64,000 bases of DNA from Parafrigoribacterium mesophilum. Lineage in GTDB: Bacteria > Actinomycetota > Actinomycetes > Actinomycetales > Microbacteriaceae. The position numbers were made by a program, and so were the translations under genes. Numbering within the stretch: the stretch's first letter is position 1; every line of letters starts with the position of its first letter. The stretch is from the NCBI RefSeq assembly GCF_039652555.1, contig NZ_JBDJAF010000002.1, positions 282,603 through 346,602 of the forward strand. The letters run 5' to 3'. The notes beneath the pieces are model-generated. The model worked only from the letters and a program-made list of their open reading frames with translations. It did not search any database and was not told where the DNA came from. Shown piece after piece: positions 29,661-37,884 of this stretch.

Positions 29661-29737
29661 TTTCGGCGCCGCAGGGCGCGGGCGGCGACCATAGAGATCA
29701 CCCCTGGTGGGAGCCCGGGAACCGAAGGAGATCGCCG

Positions 29738-30385
29738 ATGCCCCGCAAAAACACGGCACCCGTGACCGAACGCACACCGCGGTCGTTCTGGTTCGATCCA
29801 CGGTTCGCCATCGGCGTCTGCCTGATCCTGGCCTCCGTAGTCGGTGTGCTCTGGATCGTTTCCAACGCCGATCGCACCGTGCAGGTGCTGTCGGCGGCGG
29901 GCCCACTGAGTCCAGGCGACCGGGTCGCCGCCGCGGACTTCGGTGTACAGAGTGTGCGATTGGGCTCGGCCGGCGACAAGTACCTCACCCGGTCCGACGT
30001 GCCGAAGGCCGGTGTCGTGGTCACCAGAGCCGTGGCCGCTGGCGAACTGGTGCCGCTGTCCGCGGTCGGCAGCGTCGAGGGGCTGGACGTGGCCTCCGTC
30101 GTGGTCGGGGTGCACGGCGAGCTTCCGCAGGCCGTGGCCGCCGGGACGGTGGTGGATTTGTGGTCGGCGCACGAGACCGAGCAGCACGGCGTGTTCGGTG
30201 CTCCGGCGGTGCTCGTGAGCTCCGCCACCGTGGTCAGGGTGATCACCCCCGATGGCCTGGTCGCCGGCAGCACCCAGAGCGTGGAACTGCTCGTGTCGCG
30301 CTCGAAGACGGCCAGTGTGCTGGAGGCGGTGGCGAACCAGGATGCGATGTCAGTGGTTCCGGTGAGCCTTCCGGCGAAAGGCTGA
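29738..30385 (+). CDS. SAF-domain membrane protein (CpaB/RcpC-like)
   Basis: 215 residues. Polar N-terminus, one membrane helix about 22-43 (FAIGVCLILASVVGVLWIV), then a SAF domain (SPGDRVAAADFGVQSVRLG ... VVVTRAVAAGELVPLSAVG) and a beta-rich tail. SAF proteins of this shape are CpaB/RcpC-like Flp-pilus assembly factors. The CpaE-like ATPase follows three bases later. The other Tad/Flp genes are not in the window, so pilus involvement is inference. Confidence 0.75.
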   Translation: MPRKNTAPVTERTPRSFWFDPRFAIGVCLILASVVGVLWIVSNADRTVQVLSAAGPLSPGDRVAAADFGVQSVRLGSAGDKYLTRSDVPKAGVVVTRAVAAGELVPLSAVGSVEGLDVASVVVGVHGELPQAVAAGTVVDLWSAHETEQHGVFGAPAVLVSSATVVRVITPDGLVAGSTQSVELLVSRSKTASVLEAVANQDAMSVVPVSLPAKG

Positions 30386-30388
30386 ACC

Positions 30389-31663
30389 GTGCCCACGATA
30401 GCGATCGGAGTGCCGGAACCCTCCGACGACACTCTCGCCCGTGAGGCCGGCCGCAACGGTTACGACGTGGTAGCGCGGTGCCGCAGCGCCGTGGAACTGG
30501 TGACGGCCATCCTCGGGACGCTGCCGAACCTCGTCGCGGTGTCCGCGGCGGAGGGCTACCTGGATGCCAACCTGCTGGCCCAGTGCGATGCCGCGGGGGT
30601 GCGCATCGTCGCCTTCGCCGCATCCGAGCGGGACCGGCGCCGGGCCAGCGCGCTGGGACTGCACGAGGTCATCGTCGGCGAACCGAGCTGGTCCGCGTTG
30701 GAGTCGCTGCTCGAACGGGTCGACACGCCGTCGACCGGGCCTCGCGGTGGCGGCCAGGTGCTGGCGGTCTGGGGGCCGGCTGGTGCTCCGGGGCGCACGA
30801 CGCTGGCCGTCAACATCGCCGCCCAGTTGGCGTCCGCCGGTTTCAGCGTCGTGCTCGCCGACGTCGACACGCACGGGGCCGCGGTGGCGCCGGCGCTCGG
30901 GCTGCTCGACGAAGCGCCCGGGTTCGCGGCCGCATGCCGGCTCGCGGGTGCCGACAGCCTCACCCAGCTGGAACTGGAACGGATCGGGCAACGCTACCTG
31001 TCGGCGCACGGCAGTTTCTGGGTGCTCACCGGCATCGGCCGGGCCAGCCGATGGCCGGAGCTGTCTGCGGAACGGGTCGGTACCGTGGTGCGGGAGTGCC
31101 GTAGCTGGGCCGACTTCACGGTGCTCGACACCGGATCCAGCCTGGAAAGCGACGAGGAGATCTCCAGTGACCTGTTCGCGCCGCGCCGCAACGCCGCGAC
31201 GATCGCGGCGCTGCGTGCGGCCGATCGGGTCATCGCCGTGGGCGCAGCGGATCCGGTGGGGCTGTCCCGGTTCCTGCGCGCCCACGTGGATTTGATCGAG
31301 ACCCTGGAGACGGACCGGATCACCGTGGTGATGAACAAGATCCGCGCCAGTGCGATCGGGCCGGGCCCAGGCGCACAGGTCGCGCAAACCCTGCAACGCT
31401 TCGGCGGGATCACCGCCGCGGTGCTCGTGCCGTACGACCAGCCGGCGCTGGATGCCGCGGTGCTGCGCGGCAAGACGCTGATGGATGCCGCCCGCAAGTC
31501 GCCCGCGAACCTGGCCATCGGCAAGTTCGTGTCGGCCCGTCTGATCCCGCCATCGAGCGAATCTGCTCAGCACTGGATGCGGTGGCGACGGCTGCTGCCG
31601 GCGCCACGGCTGGCCCGTCCGACGGGGCAGCACCAGAGGATCGCCGAGCGCAGGCTAACCTAG
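30389..31663 (+). CDS. CpaE/TadZ-like MinD-superfamily ATPase
   Basis: 424 residues, GTG start 3 bases after the SAF gene. Residues about 1-115 are a receiver-like domain without a clear phospho-Asp set (LPNLVAVSAAEGYLDANLL). The P-loop domain begins near 125 with a degenerate Walker A, GPAGAPGRTTLAVN, where the MinD-type lysines are replaced (Arg in GRTT). It continues with LADVDTHG (Walker A'-like) and FTVLDTGSSLESDEE (Walker B region). TadZ/CpaE proteins place Flp pili at the cell pole and often have such atypical P-loops. Confidence 0.75.
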   Translation: MPTIAIGVPEPSDDTLAREAGRNGYDVVARCRSAVELVTAILGTLPNLVAVSAAEGYLDANLLAQCDAAGVRIVAFAASERDRRRASALGLHEVIVGEPSWSALESLLERVDTPSTGPRGGGQVLAVWGPAGAPGRTTLAVNIAAQLASAGFSVVLADVDTHGAAVAPALGLLDEAPGFAAACRLAGADSLTQLELERIGQRYLSAHGSFWVLTGIGRASRWPELSAERVGTVVRECRSWADFTVLDTGSSLESDEEISSDLFAPRRNAATIAALRAADRVIAVGAADPVGLSRFLRAHVDLIETLETDRITVVMNKIRASAIGPGPGAQVAQTLQRFGGITAAVLVPYDQPALDAAVLRGKTLMDAARKSPANLAIGKFVSARLIPPSSESAQHWMRWRRLLPAPRLARPTGQHQRIAERRLT

Positions 31664-31668
31664 AGGGC

Positions 31669-33162
31669 GTGTCGACCCTCAGTGATCTGGTCATAGCGCA
31701 GGGGCGCTCCGAGGAAGCCGACGTCGAGTGGCTGCACCTGCTCGTGGGGGACTGGCAACTGCTGGCGGACCTCGCCTTCGCGGACATCGTGCTGTGGGTG
31801 CCGTCGGCGCAGGGCAGCTTCGTCGCCGTCGCCCACGCCCGTCCGTCCAGCTCCGCCACCCTGTTCTATCGCGACTTCGTCGGGCAGGATGTGCGGCCGG
31901 AGTGGGTGTCCCAGGTCACCGAGGCGTTCGAGACCGCGCACATCGTCGATTCCGCCTCGCCGGACTGGTTCGAGGAGACCCCGACCAGGGTGCGTGCGGT
32001 GCCGGTGATGCGGCGACTGTCGCCGAGCGGCGCGGAAACCACCAAGCATCCGATCGCCGTGATCAGCCGGCACACCAACTTGAGCGAGGCGCGTACCCCG
32101 AGCCGTCAGGAGCTCACCTTCAACGAGTGCGCCAACGATTTGTTCGCGATGATCGAGGTCGGCGACTTTCCCGACCTCGGTGCCCCGGCCGGCCCGCGCC
32201 GCGGTGCGCCGCGCGCCTCGGACGGCCTGATCCGGCTGGACGTGGACGGCATCGTCACTTTCGCCAGCCCGAACGGCCTCTCCGCGTTCAACCGGATGGG
32301 GTTCGGCGGGGAACTCGAGGGCGAATCGCTGGCCGAGGTGACCACCGGGCTGTTGGCGGGCAAGGTCAGCGTCGACGAATCGCTGCCGCTCGTGGTGACC
32401 GGTCGGGCGCCCTGGCGCACCGACATCGAGGCGAAGGGAGTGACCGTCTCACTGCGGTCGATTCCGATCCGCGATCGCGGCGAGCGGGTAGGCGCCATCG
32501 TGCTCAGCCGGGACGTCACCGAGCTGCGACACCAGGAGCAAGAATTGCTCACCAAAGACGCCACGATCCGTGAAATCCATCACCGGGTGAAGAACAACCT
32601 GCAGACTGTGGCGTCACTGCTGCGCATCCAGGCCCGACGATCTCACTCGGATGACGCGCGGGAGTCGTTGACCCAGGCGATGCGTCGGGTCGCGGCGATC
32701 GCGGTGGTGCACGACACGCTCAGCGAAGGGCTCAGCCAGAACGTGGACTTCGACGCGGTGTTCGAGCGGGTGCTGCTGCTCATCGCGGAGATCTCTTCCA
32801 CGCACAACGCCAAGGTGCATCCGAAGTTCTCCGGCAGCTTCGGCGAACTGCCGAGCGCCTATGCGACGCCGCTGTCGCTCGCGCTCACCGAATTGGTGAC
32901 CAACGCGATCGAACACGGCCTGGACGGGCGCGAGGGCAACGTGGAGATCACGGCGGAACGCACCGACGCCACGCTCAGCGTGCGGGTGCGCGACACGGGC
33001 GCGGGGATGCCTGAGGGCAAGGTCGGTTCTGGACTGGGAACGCAGATCGTGCGCACCCTCATTCAGGGCGAACTGGGCGGCACCATCGACTGGCACACGA
33101 TGGTGGGCAGCGGGACCGAGGTGACCATCGACATTCCGCTGGCCTGGCTCACGAAGAGCTAG
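31669..33162 (+). CDS. pdtaS: PdtaS-like cytosolic sensor histidine kinase
   Basis: 497 residues from the GTG at 31669. GAF-like domain about 1-150, PAS-like domain about 180-290 (SDGLIRLDVDGIVTFASPNG), HisKA_2 phosphoacceptor REIHHRVKNNLQTVASLLRI near 302-321, and the HATPase_c domain with ELVTNAIEHGLDG (N box) and VRDTGAGMP (G box). No membrane helices. Same domain order and same whiB1 neighbour as M. tuberculosis PdtaS (Rv3220c), which phosphorylates the ANTAR regulator PdtaR; no PdtaR gene is in the window. Confidence 0.88.
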   Translation: MSTLSDLVIAQGRSEEADVEWLHLLVGDWQLLADLAFADIVLWVPSAQGSFVAVAHARPSSSATLFYRDFVGQDVRPEWVSQVTEAFETAHIVDSASPDWFEETPTRVRAVPVMRRLSPSGAETTKHPIAVISRHTNLSEARTPSRQELTFNECANDLFAMIEVGDFPDLGAPAGPRRGAPRASDGLIRLDVDGIVTFASPNGLSAFNRMGFGGELEGESLAEVTTGLLAGKVSVDESLPLVVTGRAPWRTDIEAKGVTVSLRSIPIRDRGERVGAIVLSRDVTELRHQEQELLTKDATIREIHHRVKNNLQTVASLLRIQARRSHSDDARESLTQAMRRVAAIAVVHDTLSEGLSQNVDFDAVFERVLLLIAEISSTHNAKVHPKFSGSFGELPSAYATPLSLALTELVTNAIEHGLDGREGNVEITAERTDATLSVRVRDTGAGMPEGKVGSGLGTQIVRTLIQGELGGTIDWHTMVGSGTEVTIDIPLAWLTKS

Positions 33163-33180
33163 CGGCTCACGAAGAGCGAG

Positions 33181-33429
33181 CTAGGAGGCCCTGCGGGCGC
33201 GGGCGGCACGGCGCTTGAGCGCACGTCGCTCGTCTTCACTGAGCCCGCCCCAGACGCCGTAATCCTGGTTGGTCTCCAGTGCGTACTGCAGGCACTGCTC
33301 GCTGACTGTGCAACGACCGCAGACTGCCTTCGCCTTTTCGATCTGGTCGACCGCGGGGCCGGTGTTTCCTACCGGGAAGAACAGTTCGGGGTCGACGGTG
33401 AGGCAGGCTGCTTTATCGCGCCAATCCAT
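33181..33429 (-). CDS. whiB1: WhiB-family iron-sulfur transcription factor WhiB1
   Basis: 82 residues with a strong GAAGGAG site upstream of the ATG. The four [4Fe-4S] ligands are Cys9, Cys37, Cys40 and Cys46; the GVWGG turn (58-62) precedes the basic C-terminal DNA-binding tail RRALKRRAARARRAS. Convergent with pdtaS as in mycobacteria. WhiB1 is an NO-sensitive, usually essential regulator that binds the primary sigma factor. Confidence 0.93.
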   Translation of the reverse strand: MDWRDKAACLTVDPELFFPVGNTGPAVDQIEKAKAVCGRCTVSEQCLQYALETNQDYGVWGGLSEDERRALKRRAARARRAS

Positions 33430-33503
33430 GAATAGGTACTCCTTCAGGTGTGATGCATAGGTCTAGACCCGTAACGGGATGACGAAGAGGGTTTTGGGAT
33501 ATG

Positions 33504-33519
33504 CTCACAGCCCTGTGAG
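33504..33519. promoter_or_regulatory. Palindrome in the whiB1 promoter region
   Basis: CTCACA-GCCC-TGTGAG, a perfect 6-bp inverted repeat 75-90 bases upstream of the whiB1 start. A matching half site TCTCACACT lies at about 33543. It is a candidate operator. The half-site order (TCACA then TGTGA) is inverted relative to a classical CRP site, so CRP binding is not claimed. Confidence 0.4.
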
Positions 33520-33589
33520 GAACAAATCGACCTCAGCTAGAATCTCACACTGGTTGTAGCAAATCAATAGTTTTGTATCGGATCTCCCT

Positions 33590-34018
33590 GTGAGCGAAAA
33601 GAATGACCCGGCCCCGGCGCCCGACGAGGGGCGGATGCGTGCCCCCGTGCTAGTGAGGATCTTGGTCGTCCTGCTCGTGGCCGAAGCCGCCGCACTCGCC
33701 GCCGCCGCCGTCTTCCTGCTGGTCGAACTTCTCGCCGAAACCCCGCAGTCCTACGCCGCTGCCGTGGCGATTTTCGCGCTCACCGCCCTCGCCGCGGCGT
33801 GGCTCGTCATGGTCGCGGTGAACACGCTTCGCGGCCGGCCCTGGGTGCGCGCGGCGGCGATGGTGTGGCAAGTGCTGCAGATCGGCCTCGGCATCGGCAG
33901 CCTGCAGGGGCTGTTCGCCCGCGAAGACGTCGGGTGGTTCCTCATCGTGCCGGCGGTCGTGGTGATCGTCTTGCTGTTCACTCCGTCCGTGCTGGCCGCC
34001 ACCCGACGCGATCCCTGA
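33590..34018 (+). CDS. Small four-helix membrane protein
   Basis: 142 residues from a GTG start. A polar N-terminus (SEKNDPAPAPDEG) is followed by four hydrophobic helices: about 22-48, 57-80, 88-103 and 115-132 (WFLIVPAVVVIVLLFTPSV). No named domain. Small integral membrane proteins of this type lie near whiB1 in related genomes, but no function is assigned. Precedes panD by 38 bases. Confidence 0.65.
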   Translation: MSEKNDPAPAPDEGRMRAPVLVRILVVLLVAEAAALAAAAVFLLVELLAETPQSYAAAVAIFALTALAAAWLVMVAVNTLRGRPWVRAAAMVWQVLQIGLGIGSLQGLFAREDVGWFLIVPAVVVIVLLFTPSVLAATRRDP

Positions 34019-34056
34019 GCCCGGCGCCGGCGGAGCACCGGGTAGCCTTGAACCTG

Positions 34057-34464
34057 ATGTTGAAGACACTGTTGACGGCGAAAATCCATCGGGCGACGGT
34101 CACCCACGCCGACCTGAACTACGTCGGGTCGATCACGATCGACAAGAACCTTCTGGATGCCTCTGGCATCCTTTCCGGCGAGTTGCTGTCGATTGTGGAT
34201 GTCACCAACGGCGCACGACTGGAGACGTACGCGATCACGGGTGAGCCGGGCAGCGGCGTCATCGCGATCAACGGGGCCGCGGCCCACCTCGTGCACCCCG
34301 GTGACCTCGTCATCATCATGGCGTACGGCCTGTTCGAGGCCGAGGAAGCGCGCTCGTTCCAGCCGAAGGTCGTTCACGTGGATGCCGAGAACCGAGTCGT
34401 CGAGATCGGCGCAGACGCCGCATCCGCCCCCGAAGGGCTCCTCACCACCCCGCACCGCTTCTAA
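34057..34464 (+). CDS. panD: Aspartate 1-decarboxylase
   Basis: 135 residues from the ATG at 34057. A pyruvoyl enzyme making beta-alanine for pantothenate/CoA synthesis. The self-cleavage site Gly24-Ser25 is in YVGSITID, and the conserved Arg54 and Tyr58 lie in ARLETYAI. GAAAHLVHPGDLVIIMAYG completes the double-psi barrel. Full family length. No panB/panC nearby. Confidence 0.95.
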   Translation: MLKTLLTAKIHRATVTHADLNYVGSITIDKNLLDASGILSGELLSIVDVTNGARLETYAITGEPGSGVIAINGAAAHLVHPGDLVIIMAYGLFEAEEARSFQPKVVHVDAENRVVEIGADAASAPEGLLTTPHRF

Positions 34465-34474
34465 CGGCGCACGG

Positions 34475-34951
34475 TCAGGCGTCGAGGCCGAGCTTCTTGC
34501 GCAGCGAGGCGACGTGCCCGGTTGCCTTCACGTTGTAGAGCGCGTGCTCGATCGTGCCGGACTCGTCGAGCACGAACGTCGACCGCAGCGTGCCGGTGAC
34601 GATCTTGCCGTAGAGCGACTTCTCGCCGTAGGCGCCGTACGCGTTGTGCACGTCCAGGCTCGGGTCACTCAGCAGTGGGAAATTCAGACCCTGCTCTTTC
34701 TGGAACTTTTTCAGTGGCGGCAGGTCGTCCTTCGAGACGCCGAGCACTTGGTATCCGGAGGACTTCAGCGAGTTGATGTTGTCCCGGAAATCGCAGGCCT
34801 CTGTGGTGCAGCCGGGGGTGCTGGCGGCCGGGTAGAAGTAGACGATGACCTTCTTGCCGGCGAAATCGGCCAGCGAAACGGAGTTGCCGTCCTGGTCGTT
34901 GAGGGTGAAAGCCGGGGCGGAATCGCCGGGGGCGAGTTTGGTGGATGCCAT
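34475..34951 (-). CDS. bcp: Thioredoxin-dependent thiol peroxidase (BCP-type peroxiredoxin)
   Basis: 158 residues. Peroxidatic Cys48 in the STPGCTTEACDF motif with the resolving Cys53 five residues on, the atypical 2-Cys arrangement of BCP/PrxQ. LGVSKDDLPPLKKF and STFVLDESG are further peroxiredoxin signatures. Reduces hydrogen and organic peroxides in the cytoplasm. Convergent with panD. Confidence 0.93.
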   Translation of the reverse strand: MASTKLAPGDSAPAFTLNDQDGNSVSLADFAGKKVIVYFYPAASTPGCTTEACDFRDNINSLKSSGYQVLGVSKDDLPPLKKFQKEQGLNFPLLSDPSLDVHNAYGAYGEKSLYGKIVTGTLRSTFVLDESGTIEHALYNVKATGHVASLRKKLGLDA

Positions 34952-35076
34952 ACGGATTCTCCTGACAGAGGTGGTCGTCCCATTCTACGAAACGCACGGA
35001 TGCTCCCCGCCAATTCGCACCCGTCGGCGGCGTAATGCTATCGTTGCTTCTCGGCTCATGTTCGAGCCGCAGCCAC

Positions 35077-35152
<76 letters not shown>

Positions 35153-35827
35153 TTGGTTTGGGTGGAAACATAGCCGTTTAGGTACTAGTGATCTGGCTCA
35201 ATGTCGTTGACCGACATGCGCCCGAATGGGTTACAGAACTCGATTGTGTCTCCCGGCAGGCCGTTGCCCCGCTTGATGAGATGCTCGTCGCCATCGGGTG
35301 CGCTCAAGCCACCTACGGCCGGGAGCGGCTACGGCTGCGTCTTCGGGTTGGTGAATGGGGGGATGGCGTTGTCCCCCCCAGTTTTGGGGCTGTATCGGAC
35401 GAGTAGAGATGAGGAATAATATAAGAGCTACTCCCGTTGCGCAGCCCGATTTTGCGCGATGAGTTGAGTCGCTGCCCTGATGGCCGCTCCCGGCCGTAGG
35501 TGGGCTGCGAATCGCACTCATTACCATTTCTCGTATTGCACTGCTGCCAAGGGATCCCAGCTTGATATTTACCGACGCCCACCATTTCTGTGTAGGTGGT
35601 GCGGATGCTGCTTTGTGTCTGACTGTTCGAGTGCACAATTCCAGCGAGAGCTGGTTGGCGCGGCAGGCCAGTCGTCGGCATTGGGACCCTCCTGTCTGGA
35701 TACTCGGCAGCCCCTTCTGCGGTCAACTGACGTCGGTGCCAATCTCGGCGTACAAATTCTCTGCCTCGGCCATGCTTCGGCACCGTGGTGGTTGCGAAAA
35801 CTTGGCTGCCGCCGACTGGGGCCAACC
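35153..35827. other. Gene-poor stretch after tRNA-Lys with inverted repeat and hairpin
   Basis: No convincing gene; reading frames are short and of unlikely composition. It holds an 18-bp perfect inverted repeat (ACCTACGGCCGGGAGCGG at 35311-35328, reverse complement at 35484-35501) around about 155 bp. Inside that is a GGGGGG...CCCCCCC hairpin (35357-35379) followed by AGTTTTGGGG. The mix of inverted repeats and decayed frames looks like the remains of an inserted element, but no transposase sequence is recognisable. Confidence 0.5.
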
Positions 35828-36133
35828 ATGAGTTCGATAAAGGTGAACGACGGGACCGAGTCGGAGCTGACCATCACCTGCTGGTATACGCTTGCCCGGA
35901 TCCACGCCTGGGGTTTGCGCGAATGGCGGCACAAGACGCCCCAAAAGCCAGCGCTCATATTCCTCGACGATCCGCCGCGGTCCTCGATGCACCCGAGGGT
36001 TGTGGAGATTTTGCTCGCATCCGGTCTCTTGGAAGATTTAGGCGACGATCTAAAAGTTACCAACTCGGGTGCTGCTGTCCTCAAAGAACGGCCGGAAATA
36101 ATGCAGCGGATGCGCTCCGCTGGAGTCATCTGA
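35828..36133 (+). CDS. Hypothetical small protein, possible winged helix
   Basis: 101 residues from the ATG at 35828 (MSSIKVNDGTESELTITCWY). The C-terminal half reads RVVEILLASGLLEDLGDDLKV then TNSGAAVLKERPEIMQRM, resembling the recognition helix and wing of small winged-helix proteins. The open frame extends further upstream but with unlikely composition. Not recognised; no clear ribosome site. It may be a gene remnant in this degraded stretch. Confidence 0.35.
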   Translation: MSSIKVNDGTESELTITCWYTLARIHAWGLREWRHKTPQKPALIFLDDPPRSSMHPRVVEILLASGLLEDLGDDLKVTNSGAAVLKERPEIMQRMRSAGVI

Positions 36134-36295
36134 GGTGGGCACCATCAGTCAGATTGCTGCGAGCTTCCACAAACCTTTCACTTCCCGGGGCAGACGGCCG
36201 CTGGCGGTTTGTCAGGGATGCGGAGCAGGCACTCCCGGTGGTTTCGTCCCCGGAGCGTGCTCGGTACCCGGCGGTGGTGCGGCGAAAAGGTATTG

Positions 36296-36376
36296 ATGAG
36301 TTTGGTTCGGACGCTGGTGAGGGAAGTAGTGGAATTCGTGCGCGGGTTGTTGGTTGATTGGCTGTTGGTCGCGTGA
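36296..36376 (+). pseudogene. Possible C-terminal remnant of flagellar MS-ring gene fliF
   Basis: In the frame ending at the TGA 36374-36376, the last 26 codons read MSLVRTLVREVVEFVRGLLV then DWLLVA. This resembles the FliG-binding tail that ends FliF (pattern LVxxxPEEVAxLLRxWL). The TGA overlaps the fliG GTG as GTGA, the usual fliF-fliG junction. No other FliF sequence is seen upstream, so only the tail would remain. Short and diverged; tentative. Confidence 0.3.
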
Positions 36377-37389
36377 GTGTCGGAAAAGGAGAGCTAACCG
36401 GTACCCAAAAGGTTGCTGTGGTGCTGATGAACATGCATCAGGAACGTGCTGCGCGGGTGATGATGCAGTTTTCCGAGACGGAAGCCGACGAGATTACAGC
36501 GGAGATCGTGCGTTTGCGGCGGGTCGATGCGGATGTAGCAAGTCAAACGCTCACAGAGTTCCATGAAATGGCGCTTCAGGGTCGCGTGCACCAGCGTGGG
36601 GGCCGCGAGTTTGCCGTGGGATTGCTGGAGGCATCGTTTGGCGCGGACAAAGCGGCCGGCATGATGAATCGGCTCGCCTCGTCGATGGCAGGGAAGTCGT
36701 TCGAGTTCCTCGACGCGGCCGAGCCGGGACAGATCGTCACCCTTTTGGATGGCGAACTGCCGCAAACCATTGCTCTAGTGCTCGCGCACTTGCGCCCGGA
36801 GCACGCTTCTGCGGTGCTTGCGGGGTTCGAGGATACGGTGCGTACCGATGTGGCCCGGAGTATTGCGACCATGGGATCGGCGACCCCGGAGGCGGTGAGT
36901 GTCGTCGCGGAGACGTTGAAACTGCGTGCCGGTGCCGTCGTAGCCCCGCGCGGCCCGATCGAGATCGTCGGGGGAGTGCAACCGCTGGTTGACATCATCA
37001 ATCGGGCGGATGTTGCTGTCGAACGTGCTCTTATGGAGGGACTCGACCAGCGCGATCCAGAATTGGCTGAAGAGGTGCGTTCGCGCTTGGTTACCTTCGC
37101 TGACATCGTCAAACTGGATCCACTTGACGTACAGCGGGTGGTGCACAGCATCGATCCGAGCGTCCTCGCTCTGGCAATGAAGGGATCATCACCGCTGGTG
37201 ATCGAGGCAATTCGAATGAACCTGTCCGTGCGGAAGCGCGAATTCCTCGACGACGAGATCGGGAAGATGGGTCCGGCACGAGCGTCCCAGGTGGAGGATG
37301 CCAGGGCGGTGATCGTGAAATCTATCCGCGAGTTAGTGGCCGAGGGTAGCATCCGAGTGCAGCGTAACGAGGAAGACTATATTTACTGA
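36373..37389 (+). CDS. fliG: Flagellar motor switch protein FliG (orphan)
   Basis: 338 residues from the GTG at 36373 (a TTG at 36358 is also possible). N-domain LTGTQKVAVVLMNMHQERAA; middle domain with GELPQTIALVLAHLRPEHA, where the usual EHPQT reads ELPQT; C-domain FADIVKLDPLDVQRVVHSID, ALAMKGSSPLVIEAIRMNLS and FLDDEIGKMGPARASQVEDA. The residues matching the torque-generating charges of E. coli FliG appear kept (Lys in AMKG, Asp-Asp in LDDE, Arg in GPAR). Full length and intact. No other flagellar gene lies in the window apart from the possible fliF tail. AT-richer than the neighbouring core genes, which with the tRNA nearby suggests acquisition or leftover from a lost cluster. Confidence 0.85.
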   Translation: MSVGKGELTGTQKVAVVLMNMHQERAARVMMQFSETEADEITAEIVRLRRVDADVASQTLTEFHEMALQGRVHQRGGREFAVGLLEASFGADKAAGMMNRLASSMAGKSFEFLDAAEPGQIVTLLDGELPQTIALVLAHLRPEHASAVLAGFEDTVRTDVARSIATMGSATPEAVSVVAETLKLRAGAVVAPRGPIEIVGGVQPLVDIINRADVAVERALMEGLDQRDPELAEEVRSRLVTFADIVKLDPLDVQRVVHSIDPSVLALAMKGSSPLVIEAIRMNLSVRKREFLDDEIGKMGPARASQVEDARAVIVKSIRELVAEGSIRVQRNEEDYIY

Positions 37390-37395
37390 GGCAAA

Positions 37396-37424
37396 CGCGA
37401 GCCTATTTCGACGAGGTGCTCGCG
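37396..37424 (+). terminator. Hairpin after fliG
   Basis: CGCGAGC (37396-37402) pairs with GCTCGCG (37418-37424) over a 15-base loop, seven bases after the fliG stop. No T-run. About 40 bases later a good AAAGGAG site precedes a six-codon frame (ATG 37474 to TAG 37492-37494), perhaps the remains of a following gene. Confidence 0.4.
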
Positions 37425-37591
37425 TGCTGGATGCCTTTGTTGCCAGTTGGCCGACTCCATAAAGGAGATCTCGATGAAGGCCACCGCCAACTAGCGGAAT
37501 GTCGACTACCCGTATCCGACGAACTGCGAATCGTCCGCTGACAGGCCGGTGCAGCGATATGCTCTGACCTCGGGCGTCATCGATTCTGGGA

Positions 37592-37867
37592 TCAGCTTTT
37601 TCCAAGAACGGATCGAAGTCTCCAGACGAGACCACTTGGGCGGCGCCGCTGCCCAATAGCAGTTTCGCCGGGTGGCTGTTTGGCCAGATTTGTCTGGATG
37701 AATATTTTTTGGCAGTGGGGGCAATCGATCAGATTCTGGTGCACGGCCATGCCGGTCCCATGGAACGGATTAGCCACCTCCCGGGCAGGTAACCCACACT
37801 CAGGGCAAACCACAAACACATCCTCTCTGTTGGTACCGTTCTTGGAATATCCGGCGTCTGCATACAA
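37592..37867 (-). CDS. Small zinc-ribbon-like protein
   Basis: 91 residues with a TTG start. Two CxxC knuckles, VVCPECGLPAREV and IDCPHCQKIF, 26 residues apart suggest one zinc ribbon. The rest is basic, ending RPSGLVWRLRSVLGKS. It lies 17 bases downstream of the SGNH gene on the same strand, so it could be cotranscribed. Not assigned to a family; coding status is uncertain because the start is weak and the tail low-complexity. Confidence 0.4.
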   Translation of the reverse strand: MYADAGYSKNGTNREDVFVVCPECGLPAREVANPFHGTGMAVHQNLIDCPHCQKIFIQTNLAKQPPGETAIGQRRRPSGLVWRLRSVLGKS

Positions 37868-37884
37868 TCGGTGGGTGCATCGTG

